From Microbacterium yannicii PS01 (GTDB lineage: Bacteria; Actinomycetota; Actinomycetes; Actinomycetales; Microbacteriaceae), in contig NZ_CAJF01000010.1 in the NCBI RefSeq assembly GCF_000304335.1, positions 1 to 64,000 on the forward strand: a stretch of DNA of 64,000 nucleotides, written 5' to 3'. How positions within the stretch are numbered: the first letter of the stretch is position 1; the number at the start of each line of letters is the position of its first letter. The position numbers and the translations under genes are program-made. The notes below the pieces were generated by a model. That model had not been told where the DNA came from. It saw nothing but the letters and a program-made list of their open reading frames with translations, and made no database searches. Positions 54,390-62,833 of the stretch are shown piece after piece.

Positions 54390-57300
54390 ATGGGGTTCAA
54401 CAATCCCGGGGTGCCGTGGTCCGAGATGGAGCGCGTGCTCAGTGGCCGACGCCGACCCGACGTGCGGCCCGCGGGCGCCGACGGCGGCGACAGCCCGGCG
54501 TGGTCGCATAAGCGAGGCCCTTATGTTCCGCCCGCCATCTCACGCCCGGCCGAGGTCATCCCGTACGCCGAGCTGCACGCACACTCGTCGTTCTCGTTCC
54601 TCGACGGCGCGTCCTCTCCCGAAGAGCTGACCGAAGAGGCCGAACGGCTCGGGCTGCACGCGCTGGCGATCACCGACCACGATGGCTTCTACGGCATCGT
54701 GCGGTTCGCCGAGGCCGCCGAGTCGCTCGAGCTGAAGACCGTGTTCGGCGCCGAGCTGTCGCTCGAGCTTCCCAAGCCGCAGAACGGCGAGCCCGATCCG
54801 GTGGGGTCGCACCTGCTGGTGCTCGCGCGCGGCGAAGAGGGCTACCACCGGCTGGCCGCCGCGCTCACGCACGCGCAGTTGCAGGGCTCAGAAAAGGGGA
54901 GGCCGCGCTACGACCTCGACGAGCTCGCCGCGCAGGCGGCCGGCGAGTGGGCGATTCTCACCGGCTGCCGCAAGGGCGCGGTGCGGCGTGCGCTGGCGTC
55001 GGCGCCGGGAACGGCGGGAGCGGATGCAGCGGCGAGGGAGCTCGACCAGCTTGTGAGGCTGTTCGGGCGCGACGCCGTGCACGTCGAGCTCATGGACCAC
55101 GGCAATCCGCTCGACACCCGCGACAACGACGTGCTGGCCGGGCTCGCGCGCGAGCGCGGTCTGCCGCTGCTCGCGACGAACAACGTGCACTATGCGGTGC
55201 CGCGGCGGCAGCTGCTGGCCGCCGCAGTCGCGGCGGTGCGCGCCAACCGTGGGCTCGACGAGCTCGACGGGTGGCTGCCGTCGCACGCCGGCGCCCACCT
55301 GCGCTCGGGTGCCGAGATGGCGGAGCGGTTCGTGAGATACCCCGATGCCGTGGCCCGCACCGTGACGCTCGCCGATGAGCTCGCCTTCCCGCTGCGTCGT
55401 GCCAAGCCCGCGCTGCCGAAGCAGAAGGTTCCCGAGGGGCACACGCCGATGTCGTGGCTGCGGCACCTGGTGTGGGAGGCGGTGCCCCGCAAGTACCCCG
55501 ATCTGCGACCCGAGGACCGCGACCGCATCGAGCGCGAGCTCGGGGTGATCGAGCTGAAGGACTTTCCCGGGTACTTCCTGATCGTCTACGGCATCGTGCA
55601 AGAGGCACGGCGCCGCGGCATCCTGTGCCAAGGTCGCGGCTCTGCCGCCAACAGTGCGATCTGCTACCTGCTCGACATCACCGCGGTGGACGCGATCGCC
55701 TACGGTCTGCCGTTCGAGCGGTTCCTGTCGAGCCTGCGTGAGGAAGAGCCCGACATCGACGTCGACTTCGACTCCGACCGCCGTGAAGAGATCATCCAAT
55801 GGGTCTACGCGACCTATGGGCGCGAGCGCGCGGCGCAGGTCGCGAACGTGATCCAGTACCGGCCCAAGAACGCGGTGCGCGACATGGCCAAGGCGCTCGG
55901 GCACTCGCCCGGCCAGCAGGACGCCTGGTCGAAGCAGGTGGAGCGGTGGGGCGCGATGCTCGACACCGGCGACGACCACGACATCCCCGATCAGGTCATC
56001 GAGTTCGCCTCCGAGCTGCTCAAGGCGCCGCGGCACCTCGGCATCCACTCCGGCGGCATGGTGCTCACCGACCGCCCGGTGGGCGAGGTCGTGCCCATCG
56101 AGCACGCCCGCATGGAGAACCGCACGGTGATCCAGTGGGACAAGGACGACGCCGCCTGGATGGGGCTGGTCAAGTTCGACCTGCTGGGATTGGGGATGCT
56201 GGCAGCCCTGCAGTACTGCTTCGACATGATCCGCGCCTCGACGGGCGAGGAGTGGGAGCTGTCGACGCTCCCGAAGGAGGAGCAGGCGGTCTACGACATG
56301 CTGTGCCGCGCCGATTCGATCGGGGTGTTCCAGGTCGAGTCGCGCGCGCAGATCGGCCTGCTGCCCCGGCTGCAGCCGCGACGGTTCTACGACCTCGTGA
56401 TCGAGATCGCCCTCATCCGGCCCGGACCCATCCAAGGCGGCGCGGTGCACCCGTACGTGCGGCGCAAGATGGGGCTCGAGAAGGTCACCTATGCGCACCC
56501 GAAGCTGAAGCCGGTGCTCGAGCGCACGCTCGGCATCCCGGTGTTCCAGGAGCAGCTCATGCAGATGGGGGTCGCCGTCGGCGACATCAGCGGCGAGGAC
56601 GCCGACCTGCTGCGCCGGGCGATGGGTTCCAAGCGCGGCATCGAGCGCATCGAGTCGCTGAAAGAGAAGCTGTACGCCGGCATGGCGAACAACGGACTGG
56701 TGGGGGATGCCGCGGATCAGATCTACGCGAAGATCCAGGCGTTCGCGAACTTCGGCTTCGCGGAGTCGCACTCGCTGTCGTTCGGGCTGCTCGTGTACGC
56801 CAGCTCGTGGATCAAGCTCCACTACCCGGCCGCATTCCTGGCCGGACTGCTGCGCGCTCAGCCGATGGGCTTCTACTCACCGGGAACACTCGTCGCCGAC
56901 GCCCGGCGCCACGGCGTCGAGGTGCGTCGCCCCGACCTGCACCTCTCGGGCGTCGAAGCCCTTCTCGAACCGGTCGAGGGCGCTTCGACAGGCTCAGCGA
57001 CCGGGGTGGGCTCAGCGACCGGGGTGGGTTCAGCGACCGGGGTGGGTTCAGCGACCGGGGTGGGTTCAGCGACCGGGGTGGGTTCAGCGAACGGGGTGGG
57101 TTCAGTGAACGGGGTAGGTTCAGTGAACGGGGTGGGTTCAGCGAACGGGGCGGGCTCAGCGAGCGAGGGCTCGGCGGGTGGGGTTCGACCGCCGACGGGG
57201 ATGGACTCGTGCGCGAACCGGCACCAGCCGCCGGTGGGCGAGTTCGACCGCGAGGCGCCCGACGAGTCCGCCGCGCATCGTCGAGACGGCGGCTTCGCGG

Positions 57301-57998
57301 TCCGGCTCGGACTCGCCGGGATCAAGGGGATCGGCGCCCCGGTCGCCCAGCGCATCGTCGCCGCGCGCGACGAGGGTGGGGCGTTCCGCGATCTGCGCGA
57401 CCTCGTTCGCCGCACCGGCCTCACCGCTGCGCAGGTGGAGGCGCTGGCGACGGCCGGGGCGTTCGAGAGCCTGGGGCTCGCCCGTCGCGAGGCGATCTGG
57501 CTCGCCGGCTCGGCCGCACAGGATCGGCCAGAGTTCCTGCCCGACTCCCTGGTCGCGGTGCAGCCGCCGCTGTTCACCGATCCCAGCAGCTACGAGATCC
57601 TCGCCGCCGACCTGTGGGCCACCGGCGTCTCGACCGACGACCATCCGATGACGCACTACCGCTCGGGGCTGGACGCACGCGGGATCCTGACCTCTCACGA
57701 GCTGCGCAGTCATGAGACCGGGCGCCGCGTCGAGGTCGCAGGACTGGTGACGCACCGGCAACGGCCGGCCACGGCATCCGGAGTCACCTTCCTCAATCTC
57801 GAGGACGAACACGGGCTGGTGAACATCGTGTGCTCGGTGGGGGTGTGGAACCGGTATCGCCGCATCGTGCGGGATTCGCCCGCGCTGATCGCGCGGGGCA
57901 TTCTCGAGCGCTCGGCCGAAGGCGTGACCAACCTCGTCGCCGACCGGTTCGAAGACCTGCGGGTCGGCGTGCAGCACCGCGCGCGCGACTTCCGCTGA
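54390..57998 (+). CDS. dnaE2: error-prone DNA polymerase DnaE2
   Basis: The 1202-residue C-family polymerase has an N-terminal PHP domain (YAELHAHSSFSFLDG, LAITDHDGFYGI), palm with the catalytic DIDVDFDSDR beginning near Asp455, and fingers/clamp parts (QGRGSAANSAICYLLD, LRRAMGSKRG, FGFAESHSLSFG), then HhH and OB segments (GLAGIKGIGAPVA, RVEVAGLVTHRQRP). It is the translesion polymerase of the mutasome. At about residues 868-928 a run of ten Gly-Ser-Ala-Thr/Asn-Gly-Val-like units is encoded by an 18-nt tandem repeat, just before the HhH region. ATG 54390 is preferred; an in-frame GTG at 54384 is possible. Confidence 0.96.
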   Translation: MGFNNPGVPWSEMERVLSGRRRPDVRPAGADGGDSPAWSHKRGPYVPPAISRPAEVIPYAELHAHSSFSFLDGASSPEELTEEAERLGLHALAITDHDGFYGIVRFAEAAESLELKTVFGAELSLELPKPQNGEPDPVGSHLLVLARGEEGYHRLAAALTHAQLQGSEKGRPRYDLDELAAQAAGEWAILTGCRKGAVRRALASAPGTAGADAAARELDQLVRLFGRDAVHVELMDHGNPLDTRDNDVLAGLARERGLPLLATNNVHYAVPRRQLLAAAVAAVRANRGLDELDGWLPSHAGAHLRSGAEMAERFVRYPDAVARTVTLADELAFPLRRAKPALPKQKVPEGHTPMSWLRHLVWEAVPRKYPDLRPEDRDRIERELGVIELKDFPGYFLIVYGIVQEARRRGILCQGRGSAANSAICYLLDITAVDAIAYGLPFERFLSSLREEEPDIDVDFDSDRREEIIQWVYATYGRERAAQVANVIQYRPKNAVRDMAKALGHSPGQQDAWSKQVERWGAMLDTGDDHDIPDQVIEFASELLKAPRHLGIHSGGMVLTDRPVGEVVPIEHARMENRTVIQWDKDDAAWMGLVKFDLLGLGMLAALQYCFDMIRASTGEEWELSTLPKEEQAVYDMLCRADSIGVFQVESRAQIGLLPRLQPRRFYDLVIEIALIRPGPIQGGAVHPYVRRKMGLEKVTYAHPKLKPVLERTLGIPVFQEQLMQMGVAVGDISGEDADLLRRAMGSKRGIERIESLKEKLYAGMANNGLVGDAADQIYAKIQAFANFGFAESHSLSFGLLVYASSWIKLHYPAAFLAGLLRAQPMGFYSPGTLVADARRHGVEVRRPDLHLSGVEALLEPVEGASTGSATGVGSATGVGSATGVGSATGVGSATGVGSANGVGSVNGVGSVNGVGSANGAGSASEGSAGGVRPPTGMDSCANRHQPPVGEFDREAPDESAAHRRDGGFAVRLGLAGIKGIGAPVAQRIVAARDEGGAFRDLRDLVRRTGLTAAQVEALATAGAFESLGLARREAIWLAGSAAQDRPEFLPDSLVAVQPPLFTDPSSYEILAADLWATGVSTDDHPMTHYRSGLDARGILTSHELRSHETGRRVEVAGLVTHRQRPATASGVTFLNLEDEHGLVNIVCSVGVWNRYRRIVRDSPALIARGILERSAEGVTNLVADRFEDLRVGVQHRARDFR
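56992..57171 (+). repeat. 18-nt tandem repeat inside dnaE2, ten units
   Basis: Units of the form GGTTCAGCGACCGGGGTG, with drift toward the 3' end, follow the half-element CTTCGACAGGCTCAGCGACCG at about 56984. All are multiples of three, so the frame stays open and encodes GSATGV-type hexapeptides. Confidence 0.92.
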
Positions 57999-58182
57999 CC
58001 GGGCAACACCTGGCGGGCACTTCTCCGTAGCGGTGACCGGCCATCGTCGCAAGCCCCTACGGCGTGGGCGACGCGGCCCGTAGCGTCGCAAGCATCGAAA
58101 GGAGTCGCGATGCCTGAGCACCCGCCATCACGGATGGCGGGAAGACGCAGACGTCCACTCGGGGGGAGTGGTGAGGAAGGTG

Positions 58183-58452
58183 ATAGTGACGACCCGGCAC
58201 CAGCTGGTCATCAACGGCCATACGTATCCACTCGTCGACGACGCTCAGGTCGTCGACGCCAAGCGAACCATTCTCACCGCCATTCATGACGGCGGCGCTT
58301 TCGTCGAGGTGCCGGCCGGGTCGATCACGACAGCCGAGGTGCTGATCACCTCCGCGACCTCGATCGTCATCGAGCACATCGACGTTCCCGACTCGGCTCC
58401 CGAAGAGGGCGCCCCGTCATCGGACTCCGACGGGACGGAATTCTGGCTGTGA
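58183..58452 (+). CDS. small protein of unknown function
   Basis: From GTG 58183 (AGGAAGG at 58171-58177, 5-6 nt upstream) this gives 89 residues; GTG 58168 and 58177 are in frame too. The sequence MTTRHQLVINGHTYPLVDD, IHDGGAFVEVPAG and SIVIEHIDVPD suggests a small beta-rich domain with an acidic Ser/Asp tail ending EFWL. It looks like a UPF-type small binding fold, but I do not recognise it. The next small acidic gene follows 39 nt later. Confidence 0.68.
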   Translation: MVTTRHQLVINGHTYPLVDDAQVVDAKRTILTAIHDGGAFVEVPAGSITTAEVLITSATSIVIEHIDVPDSAPEEGAPSSDSDGTEFWL

Positions 58453-58491
58453 ACGGCCGTTCCGATCAGATGCAGCGAAAGGATGAACAGC

Positions 58492-58665
58492 ATGAACCGT
58501 GACGCGACCGATCAGCCGTCGGAAGACCAGGTCGAAGGAACGCCGAAGCCCGGTGGCCTCGGCCAGGACGGCACCATCCCGAACGACCCCGACGGCGTCG
58601 CCGCCGGTCACACCGGTGAGATGTCGACCTTCGAGCCGGAAGAGGACGAGGACGCGCCGGAGTAG
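58492..58665 (+). CDS. small acidic hydrophilic protein
   Basis: A 57-residue product (ATG 58492 with AAAGG upstream; ATG 58483 is possible) rich in Asp, Glu, Gly and Pro and with no hydrophobic core (DPDGVAAGHTGEMSTF, EEDEDAPE). It is likely intrinsically disordered. Short proteins of this sort occur in many Microbacterium genomes; function is unknown. Confidence 0.6.
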   Translation: MNRDATDQPSEDQVEGTPKPGGLGQDGTIPNDPDGVAAGHTGEMSTFEPEEDEDAPE

Positions 58666-58682
58666 CGCGATGGGTCCGTGCC

Positions 58683-59288
58683 TCACGAACGCTCGCCCGG
58701 GTACAGCGACCGGATGCGGTGACGCTCGTAGCGAAGAGTGGCGATGAGCACCGCCAATCCGAGGGCGATCCCGACCAACGTCGCCGGCACGGTGGGAAGG
58801 CCGAGCCCGACCGTGAGCGCCAATGTCACCAGCGCACCACCGAGGACGGCGTTCACCGCACCGATCATGCTGGCCATCGTGAAGAGGTAGGAGGACTTGG
58901 AGTACCGCACGCCGAGCTCGCCGGTGACTCGTGGGTCGTCCAGGGCGATCAGCGACGGGCCGATCGGGTCGAGTGCGGCGAAGTACTCCCGGATGCGAGC
59001 CATCCGGCGCTTGGCGGTGATGTTCTCGACACTGGTGTCGACGAGCCGCACGACGGTGAACCACCCGAGCATGAAGACCGTGGGGAACACGGTGAACGTG
59101 AGCACCGCGAGCAGCGACGGCGATGAACCGGCGAAGCCGACGGCGACGAGCCCGCCGGACAGCGTCGACAGGTAGATCGTGGATCGTGTCCCGGCCTCGC
59201 TGATCGTCGAACTCGCCGCGGACTGCAGCACGAAAAGCTCTGTGCCGAGGGCTCCCCGCAGTGCGGCGGAGTCGTCGGGCTCGCTCAT
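58683..59288 (-). CDS. integral membrane protein, unknown function
   Basis: From ATG 59288 (GAGGAGAAG ribosome site) the protein has 201 residues. It has four hydrophobic segments (about 40-60, 65-85, 138-158 and 163-183) and a soluble stretch between the second and third. No catalytic motif is visible. Short membrane proteins of this pattern are common in Actinobacteria. It is the first of several reverse-strand genes in this accessory region, 34 nt downstream of the hydrolase gene stop. Confidence 0.76.
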   Translation of the reverse strand: MSEPDDSAALRGALGTELFVLQSAASSTISEAGTRSTIYLSTLSGGLVAVGFAGSSPSLLAVLTFTVFPTVFMLGWFTVVRLVDTSVENITAKRRMARIREYFAALDPIGPSLIALDDPRVTGELGVRYSKSSYLFTMASMIGAVNAVLGGALVTLALTVGLGLPTVPATLVGIALGLAVLIATLRYERHRIRSLYPGERS

Positions 59289-59322
59289 TCCGCTTCTCCT
59301 CTTTCTCGTGTGACGAGGCGTG

Positions 59323-60252
59323 TCACGGTGTTCCGGCGCCGTCGCCGGGGGGTTCAGCGACCGCGAAGATCGCCTCGGCGAAAGCGTGGGGTGCTTCGGC
59401 GGGCAGATGGTGTCCCGCACCGGGCACGAGCCGGTGCTCGCGTGGTCCGGTGAAGAGATGCGCGTGCTGCGTTCCATCCGTGGCAGGAAAGTTGCCGTCG
59501 GCCGTGCCGTCGAGCGTGATCGTGGGGACGCTGATGACAGGTGTCGTGGCGAGCAGCCGTTCGATGTCGTCGTATCGCGGGGCGCCCGGGGCCAGACCGA
59601 GCCGATGGCGGTACGAGTGGATGACGACATCGACGAAGTCCGGGTTCTCGAATGCACGGGCTGCTCGTGCGAGGTCTTCGTCAGCGAACGCCCATTCGGG
59701 CGAGTTGCGCCGCCAGATGACGTCCGCCACCTCGCGCCGGTTCAGTTCGAGCCCGCGTCGACCGCGTTCGGTCGCGAAGTACCAGAAGTACCAGAGGCCG
59801 GCTTCCAGGTCGGGTCGGCCGGGCTTCTGCGATGCCGCGATCTCTTGGATGAGGTATCCGTTCACCGACACCAAGCCAGAGATCCGCCCGGGATGCAGCG
59901 CCGCGACCACGCATGCCGCTCGGCCACCCCAGTCGTACCCCGCGAGAACCGGCTGTTCCAGCTGGAGTGCGTCGAGGAACGCGATCACGTCTGCGCCGAG
60001 AGCAGCCTGCTGACCGGTGCGACTGCTGCGCGCGTCGAGGAACCGGGTCGGTCCGTGGCCCCGCAGGTAGGGGACCAGAACACGGAATCCGGCGTCGATG
60101 AGCAGCGGTGCTACTTCGCTGTAGCTGTGGACGTCATACGGAAAGCCGTGCAGCAGCACGACCGCCTCGTCGGCGGGGTCGCCCAGGTCGTAGTAGGCAA
60201 CCGAGAGTTCGCCCGCGTCGACCCGACGCAGGAGGGGAGTAGGTGTGATCAT
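59323..60252 (-). CDS. alpha/beta hydrolase (epoxide-hydrolase-like)
   Basis: From ATG 60252 this 309-residue enzyme has HGFPYDVHS as the oxyanion loop, nucleophile Asp107 in AGYDWGGRAA, an acidic residue in LDGTADGNFP and the closing His in GAGHHLPAEAP. The Asp nucleophile and WYFWYFATERG cap region fit epoxide-hydrolase/dehalogenase-like enzymes. It stands 80 nt downstream of another hydrolase gene and may be cotranscribed. Substrate is unknown. Confidence 0.87.
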   Translation of the reverse strand: MITPTPLLRRVDAGELSVAYYDLGDPADEAVVLLHGFPYDVHSYSEVAPLLIDAGFRVLVPYLRGHGPTRFLDARSSRTGQQAALGADVIAFLDALQLEQPVLAGYDWGGRAACVVAALHPGRISGLVSVNGYLIQEIAASQKPGRPDLEAGLWYFWYFATERGRRGLELNRREVADVIWRRNSPEWAFADEDLARAARAFENPDFVDVVIHSYRHRLGLAPGAPRYDDIERLLATTPVISVPTITLDGTADGNFPATDGTQHAHLFTGPREHRLVPGAGHHLPAEAPHAFAEAIFAVAEPPGDGAGTP

Positions 60253-60332
60253 GCGCTTCTGTGCCTTCTCTTCGGGGACGGAGGAGGTGGCGCCCCGCAC
60301 GCCGGACCCGGGTGCGGAGCGCCACGGATCAC

Positions 60333-61076
60333 TCACGCGGCGTTTGCCTCGACGCCGGCGACATACGCCTTGCCGGCCTCGGCGATCACGGCGGCGACGG
60401 CGTCGGGCTGCGAGACCGAGATGGCGTGAGATGCTCCTGCGATCTCGTGAATGCCGCGGGATGCGGCTCGTTCGGCCCCGGCACGGTGGACGGCGACGGG
60501 AATGTTCAGGTCCTGGTCTCCGAAGACGTGCCACGACGGGATGCTCTTCCACGCCGGTCGCGGTGTGGGAAGCCCTTCCGAGAGCGCGGCTTCGGTGACG
60601 GGGCGCTGGGTCGCCGCCATGAGGGCGGTCTCGGCCTCATCGACATCGGCCGCGAACTGGTGGTGGAACGCGTCCGGGCGGATCGCGAACTCGTTCCCGC
60701 CGCCGGCAAGCGGGTATGCGGCGAGGGCGTCGCCCAGCGTGCTCCCGGGCGCGCTCGTCGACAGCTCGAACGCGCTCTGCCCGGTGTCGGGCACGAACGC
60801 GCAGACGTAGACCAGACCGACCACAGCGTCGTTGTCAGCCGCGGCCTCGGTGATCACCAGCCCTCCATAGGAGTGACCCACGAGGATGACGGGACCGCCG
60901 ACGGAGGCGATGACGTCGCGGACGTAGGCGGCGTCGCCGGCGACGCTACGCAGCGGATTGGCGACCGCGACAGCGGTGACGCCATGACCCTGCAGTCGGG
61001 CGATGACGCCGTTCCAGGAGGCGGACTCCGCGAAGGCGCCGTGGACGAGGACGATGGTCGGTTTCTGAGCGGTCAT
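60333..61076 (-). CDS. alpha/beta hydrolase (methylesterase/salicylate-esterase-like)
   Basis: A 247-residue hydrolase beginning PTIVLVHGAFAESASW, with nucleophile Ser69 in VGHSYGG, the acid in VFGDQDLNI and His in GASHAISVSQP. The VHGAF-GHSYGG form is that of plant methylesterase-like and bacterial RutD/pyrethroid-hydrolase-like enzymes. It precedes the other hydrolase gene by 80 nt. No pathway context is available. Confidence 0.88.
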   Translation of the reverse strand: MTAQKPTIVLVHGAFAESASWNGVIARLQGHGVTAVAVANPLRSVAGDAAYVRDVIASVGGPVILVGHSYGGLVITEAAADNDAVVGLVYVCAFVPDTGQSAFELSTSAPGSTLGDALAAYPLAGGGNEFAIRPDAFHHQFAADVDEAETALMAATQRPVTEAALSEGLPTPRPAWKSIPSWHVFGDQDLNIPVAVHRAGAERAASRGIHEIAGASHAISVSQPDAVAAVIAEAGKAYVAGVEANAA

Positions 61077-61121
61077 GATCTTCTCTCTGTTCTTTCTCGT
61101 GTTGGGTGGGTGGTCGGTCGG

Positions 61122-61226
61122 TCAGACTGCGGCGAAGGCCTTGCGGAGAACACGCACGGCCTGCTCGATGGCGGCCGTCGTCGCCGCGGAGGACGTATCG
61201 AGCTCGATGTGTCTGCGGGCGGCCAT
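61122..61226 (-). pseudogene. possible 34-codon gene remnant
   Basis: A frame from ATG 61226 to TGA 61122 encodes a helical Ala/Arg-rich peptide (ARRHIELDTSSAATTAAI, QAVRVLRKAFAAV). It lacks a clear ribosome site and looks like the C-terminus of a larger protein, since in-frame sequence (PVFSG) continues upstream. Family not recognised; low confidence. Confidence 0.3.
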
Positions 61227-61295
61227 GCCAGAGAAGACCGGGCAGCGCGGCGACCTGTGACGGATTTCTCGCATCAGGCATCAGCCGACGGCAAC

Positions 61296-61322
61296 TGTCA
61301 CAGATCGTGAGGCTGCTCGGTC
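61296..61322 (+). promoter_or_regulatory. ECF41-type promoter-like site before sigma-factor remnant
   Basis: TGTCACA (61296-61302), 16 nt, then GGTC (61319-61322). The published ECF41 consensus is TGTCACA at -35 and CGTC at -10, so the -35 is exact and the -10 matches at three of four. A second copy with the same spacing stands before the epimerase gene. Confidence 0.5.
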
Positions 61323-61338
61323 ATACCTGTGAGCACTC

Positions 61339-61521
61339 ATGACTGACAACGACACCCACGCACATCTCGCTGCCTCGCACGCGGCGTTCCAACGTTCCCG
61401 CCGCCGCGCTTTCGGCATCGCGTACCGCATGCTGGGCAGTGTCACCGCCGAAGGGATCACGCGTCTGCTCTGGGTCATGAGCCCGGACAAGCTGCGCCAC
61501 GTCGCGAATGTCGGGGCATGA
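61339..61521 (+). pseudogene. ECF41/SigJ-like sigma factor, internally deleted
   Basis: The 60-codon frame from ATG 61339 has a sigma-2 start (FQRSRRRAFGIAYRMLGS) joined directly to a C-terminal end (ITRLLWVMSPDKLRHV). In full ECF41 factors these lie about 200 residues apart: sigma-2 and sigma-4 first, then a SnoaL-like extension containing NPDKL. The middle, including sigma-4, is missing, so it cannot be a functional sigma factor. It overlaps the next gene by ATGA. Confidence 0.75.
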
Positions 61522-61937
61522 CCTCGTGGTATGCCCGGCGACTGCAGCACCTCCGCCCGGGCCGGGGATCGCAGGCGTCCTCAGCTGGCGCCATCACTGA
61601 AGCACTGCGCCATGCCTGGGAGCAGCGGGACGCGGAGCAGTTGGCGGCCGCCGTGACCCGGCGCGCGACCCTCACCATGGACAGCGGCGGCGAGACGCCA
61701 GGCCTTTCCGGCGTCCTCTCCGGCCGTGCTGAAGTCGGAGCGGCGCTCCTCCGTCTGACCGACACCTACCACCCGGCATCCGTCGAACCGGCTGAGGTCA
61801 ACGGCGGTCCCGGAATCGTCCTCCGTTCGGGCGCCCGAGTCGTGGGTGTGATCGCCGTCGCCATCCGTGGTGGCCGCGTCGATCAACTGTGGGCAGTGCT
61901 CAACCCCGACAAGCTCACGCACTGGAACCTCTGCTGA
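61518..61937 (+). CDS. SnoaL-like ECF41 C-terminal-domain protein
   Basis: A 139-residue product with the SnoaL-like fold pattern of the ECF41 C-terminal extension: HAWEQRDAEQLAAAVTR, LTMDSGGETPG (the DGGGK-like motif position), NGGPGIVLRSGARVVGVIA and the family NPDKL (VLNPDKLTHW). There is no sigma-2/4 domain. It could be a stand-alone regulatory relative or the surviving C-terminus of a second sigma factor. ATG 61518 overlaps the preceding remnant's stop. Its conserved motifs suggest it is still under some constraint. Confidence 0.65.
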   Translation: MTSWYARRLQHLRPGRGSQASSAGAITEALRHAWEQRDAEQLAAAVTRRATLTMDSGGETPGLSGVLSGRAEVGAALLRLTDTYHPASVEPAEVNGGPGIVLRSGARVVGVIAVAIRGGRVDQLWAVLNPDKLTHWNLC

Positions 61938-61948
61938 ATCCGCCGGTC

Positions 61949-61975
61949 TGTCACAACGACGAGGTCGCCCTTGTC
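61949..61975 (+). promoter_or_regulatory. ECF41-type promoter-like site before the epimerase gene
   Basis: TGTCACA (61949-61955), 16 nt, then TGTC (61972-61975), the same spacing as the site at 61296. It lies 50 nt before the epimerase start. A small GGGCGTC/GACGCCC hairpin (61985-62003) follows in the leader. Confidence 0.5.
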
Positions 61976-62024
61976 ATAGCTGGTGGGCGTCACAACGACG
62001 CCCGCTCACTCGGAAGGCATGGAC

Positions 62025-62780
62025 ATGGCACGAATCGTCGTCATCGGAGGCACCGGCCTCATCGGCTCTAAGGTCGTCGCAAAGCTCACCGAACACGGGC
62101 ATGACGCCGTCGCGGCGGCTCCCAACACCGGGGTCAACACCATCACCGGCGAAGGATTGGCCGAGGCGCTGACCGGCGCGAACGTCGTCGTCGACGTGTC
62201 CAATTCGCCTTCCTTCGCTCCGGACGATGTCATGAACTTCTTCACGACCTCGACGAGCAACCTGCTGAAGGCGGAAGCCGAGGCGGGGGTCACGCACCAC
62301 GTCGCACTGACGATCGTGGGCACGAACCGCCCACAGAGCATCCCGTACTTCGCGGCGAAGGTCGCTCAAGAGAAGCTGATCCGCGAGTCGGGAATTCCGT
62401 ACTCGCTCGTGCACGCGACGCAGTTCTTCGAGTTCGTCGGAAGCATCGCCGACATCTCTACCGAAGGCGAGACGGTCCGCCTTCCCGGTGCCCTCGTGCA
62501 GCCCATCGCGGCGGAGGATGTCGCCACTGCCGTCGCCCGCACGGCGGCCGGCAGCCCCGTGGGCGACGTCGAGATCGCGGGGCCGGAGGCGTTCGGCATG
62601 GACGAGTTCATCCGACGCGGCCTGAGCTTCCGCAAGGACTCTCGTACGGTGGTCCGCGACGACACAGCGCCGTACTACGGCGCCGTCGTGGAGGAGCGCA
62701 CCCTCGTTCCCGTCGACGGAGCGCAGATCTTCGAGACGCGCCTCGAGGAGTGGCTTCCCCTGAACCCGCCGCGCGCCTGA
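62025..62780 (+). CDS. NAD(P)-dependent epimerase/NmrA-like SDR of ECF41 locus
   Basis: A 251-residue atypical SDR with GGTGLIG (8-14), HVALTIVG and YFAAKVAQEKLIRESGIPYSLVHATQFFEF, the NmrA/epimerase pattern. ATG 62025 has GGAAGG 7-8 nt upstream. ECF41 sigma factors are known to be linked with carboxymuconolactone decarboxylase, oxidoreductase or epimerase genes, and this is such an epimerase next to an ECF41 remnant. Substrate unknown. Confidence 0.88.
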   Translation: MARIVVIGGTGLIGSKVVAKLTEHGHDAVAAAPNTGVNTITGEGLAEALTGANVVVDVSNSPSFAPDDVMNFFTTSTSNLLKAEAEAGVTHHVALTIVGTNRPQSIPYFAAKVAQEKLIRESGIPYSLVHATQFFEFVGSIADISTEGETVRLPGALVQPIAAEDVATAVARTAAGSPVGDVEIAGPEAFGMDEFIRRGLSFRKDSRTVVRDDTAPYYGAVVEERTLVPVDGAQIFETRLEEWLPLNPPRA

Positions 62781-62787
62781 ACCTGCG

Positions 62788-62829
62788 CCATGATGCTCCG
62801 CCGGCCGGTCCGCCGACGGAGCATCATGG
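62788..62829 (+). terminator. long hairpin between epimerase and hydrolase genes
   Basis: A perfect 13-bp stem (62788-62800 with 62817-62829) with a 16-nt G/C loop begins 8 nt after the epimerase stop. Its 3' arm overlaps the GGAG ribosome site of the next gene, so it may terminate and also mask translation. Confidence 0.7.
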
Positions 62830-62833
62830 AGCC

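Noticed and set aside
58110-58289. A 59-codon ORF with an AAAGGAG ribosome site
   Set aside because: It overlaps the better supported 58183 gene in another frame, and its Arg/His-rich product looks like a shadow translation; the ribosome site may belong to a leader peptide but nothing supports this.
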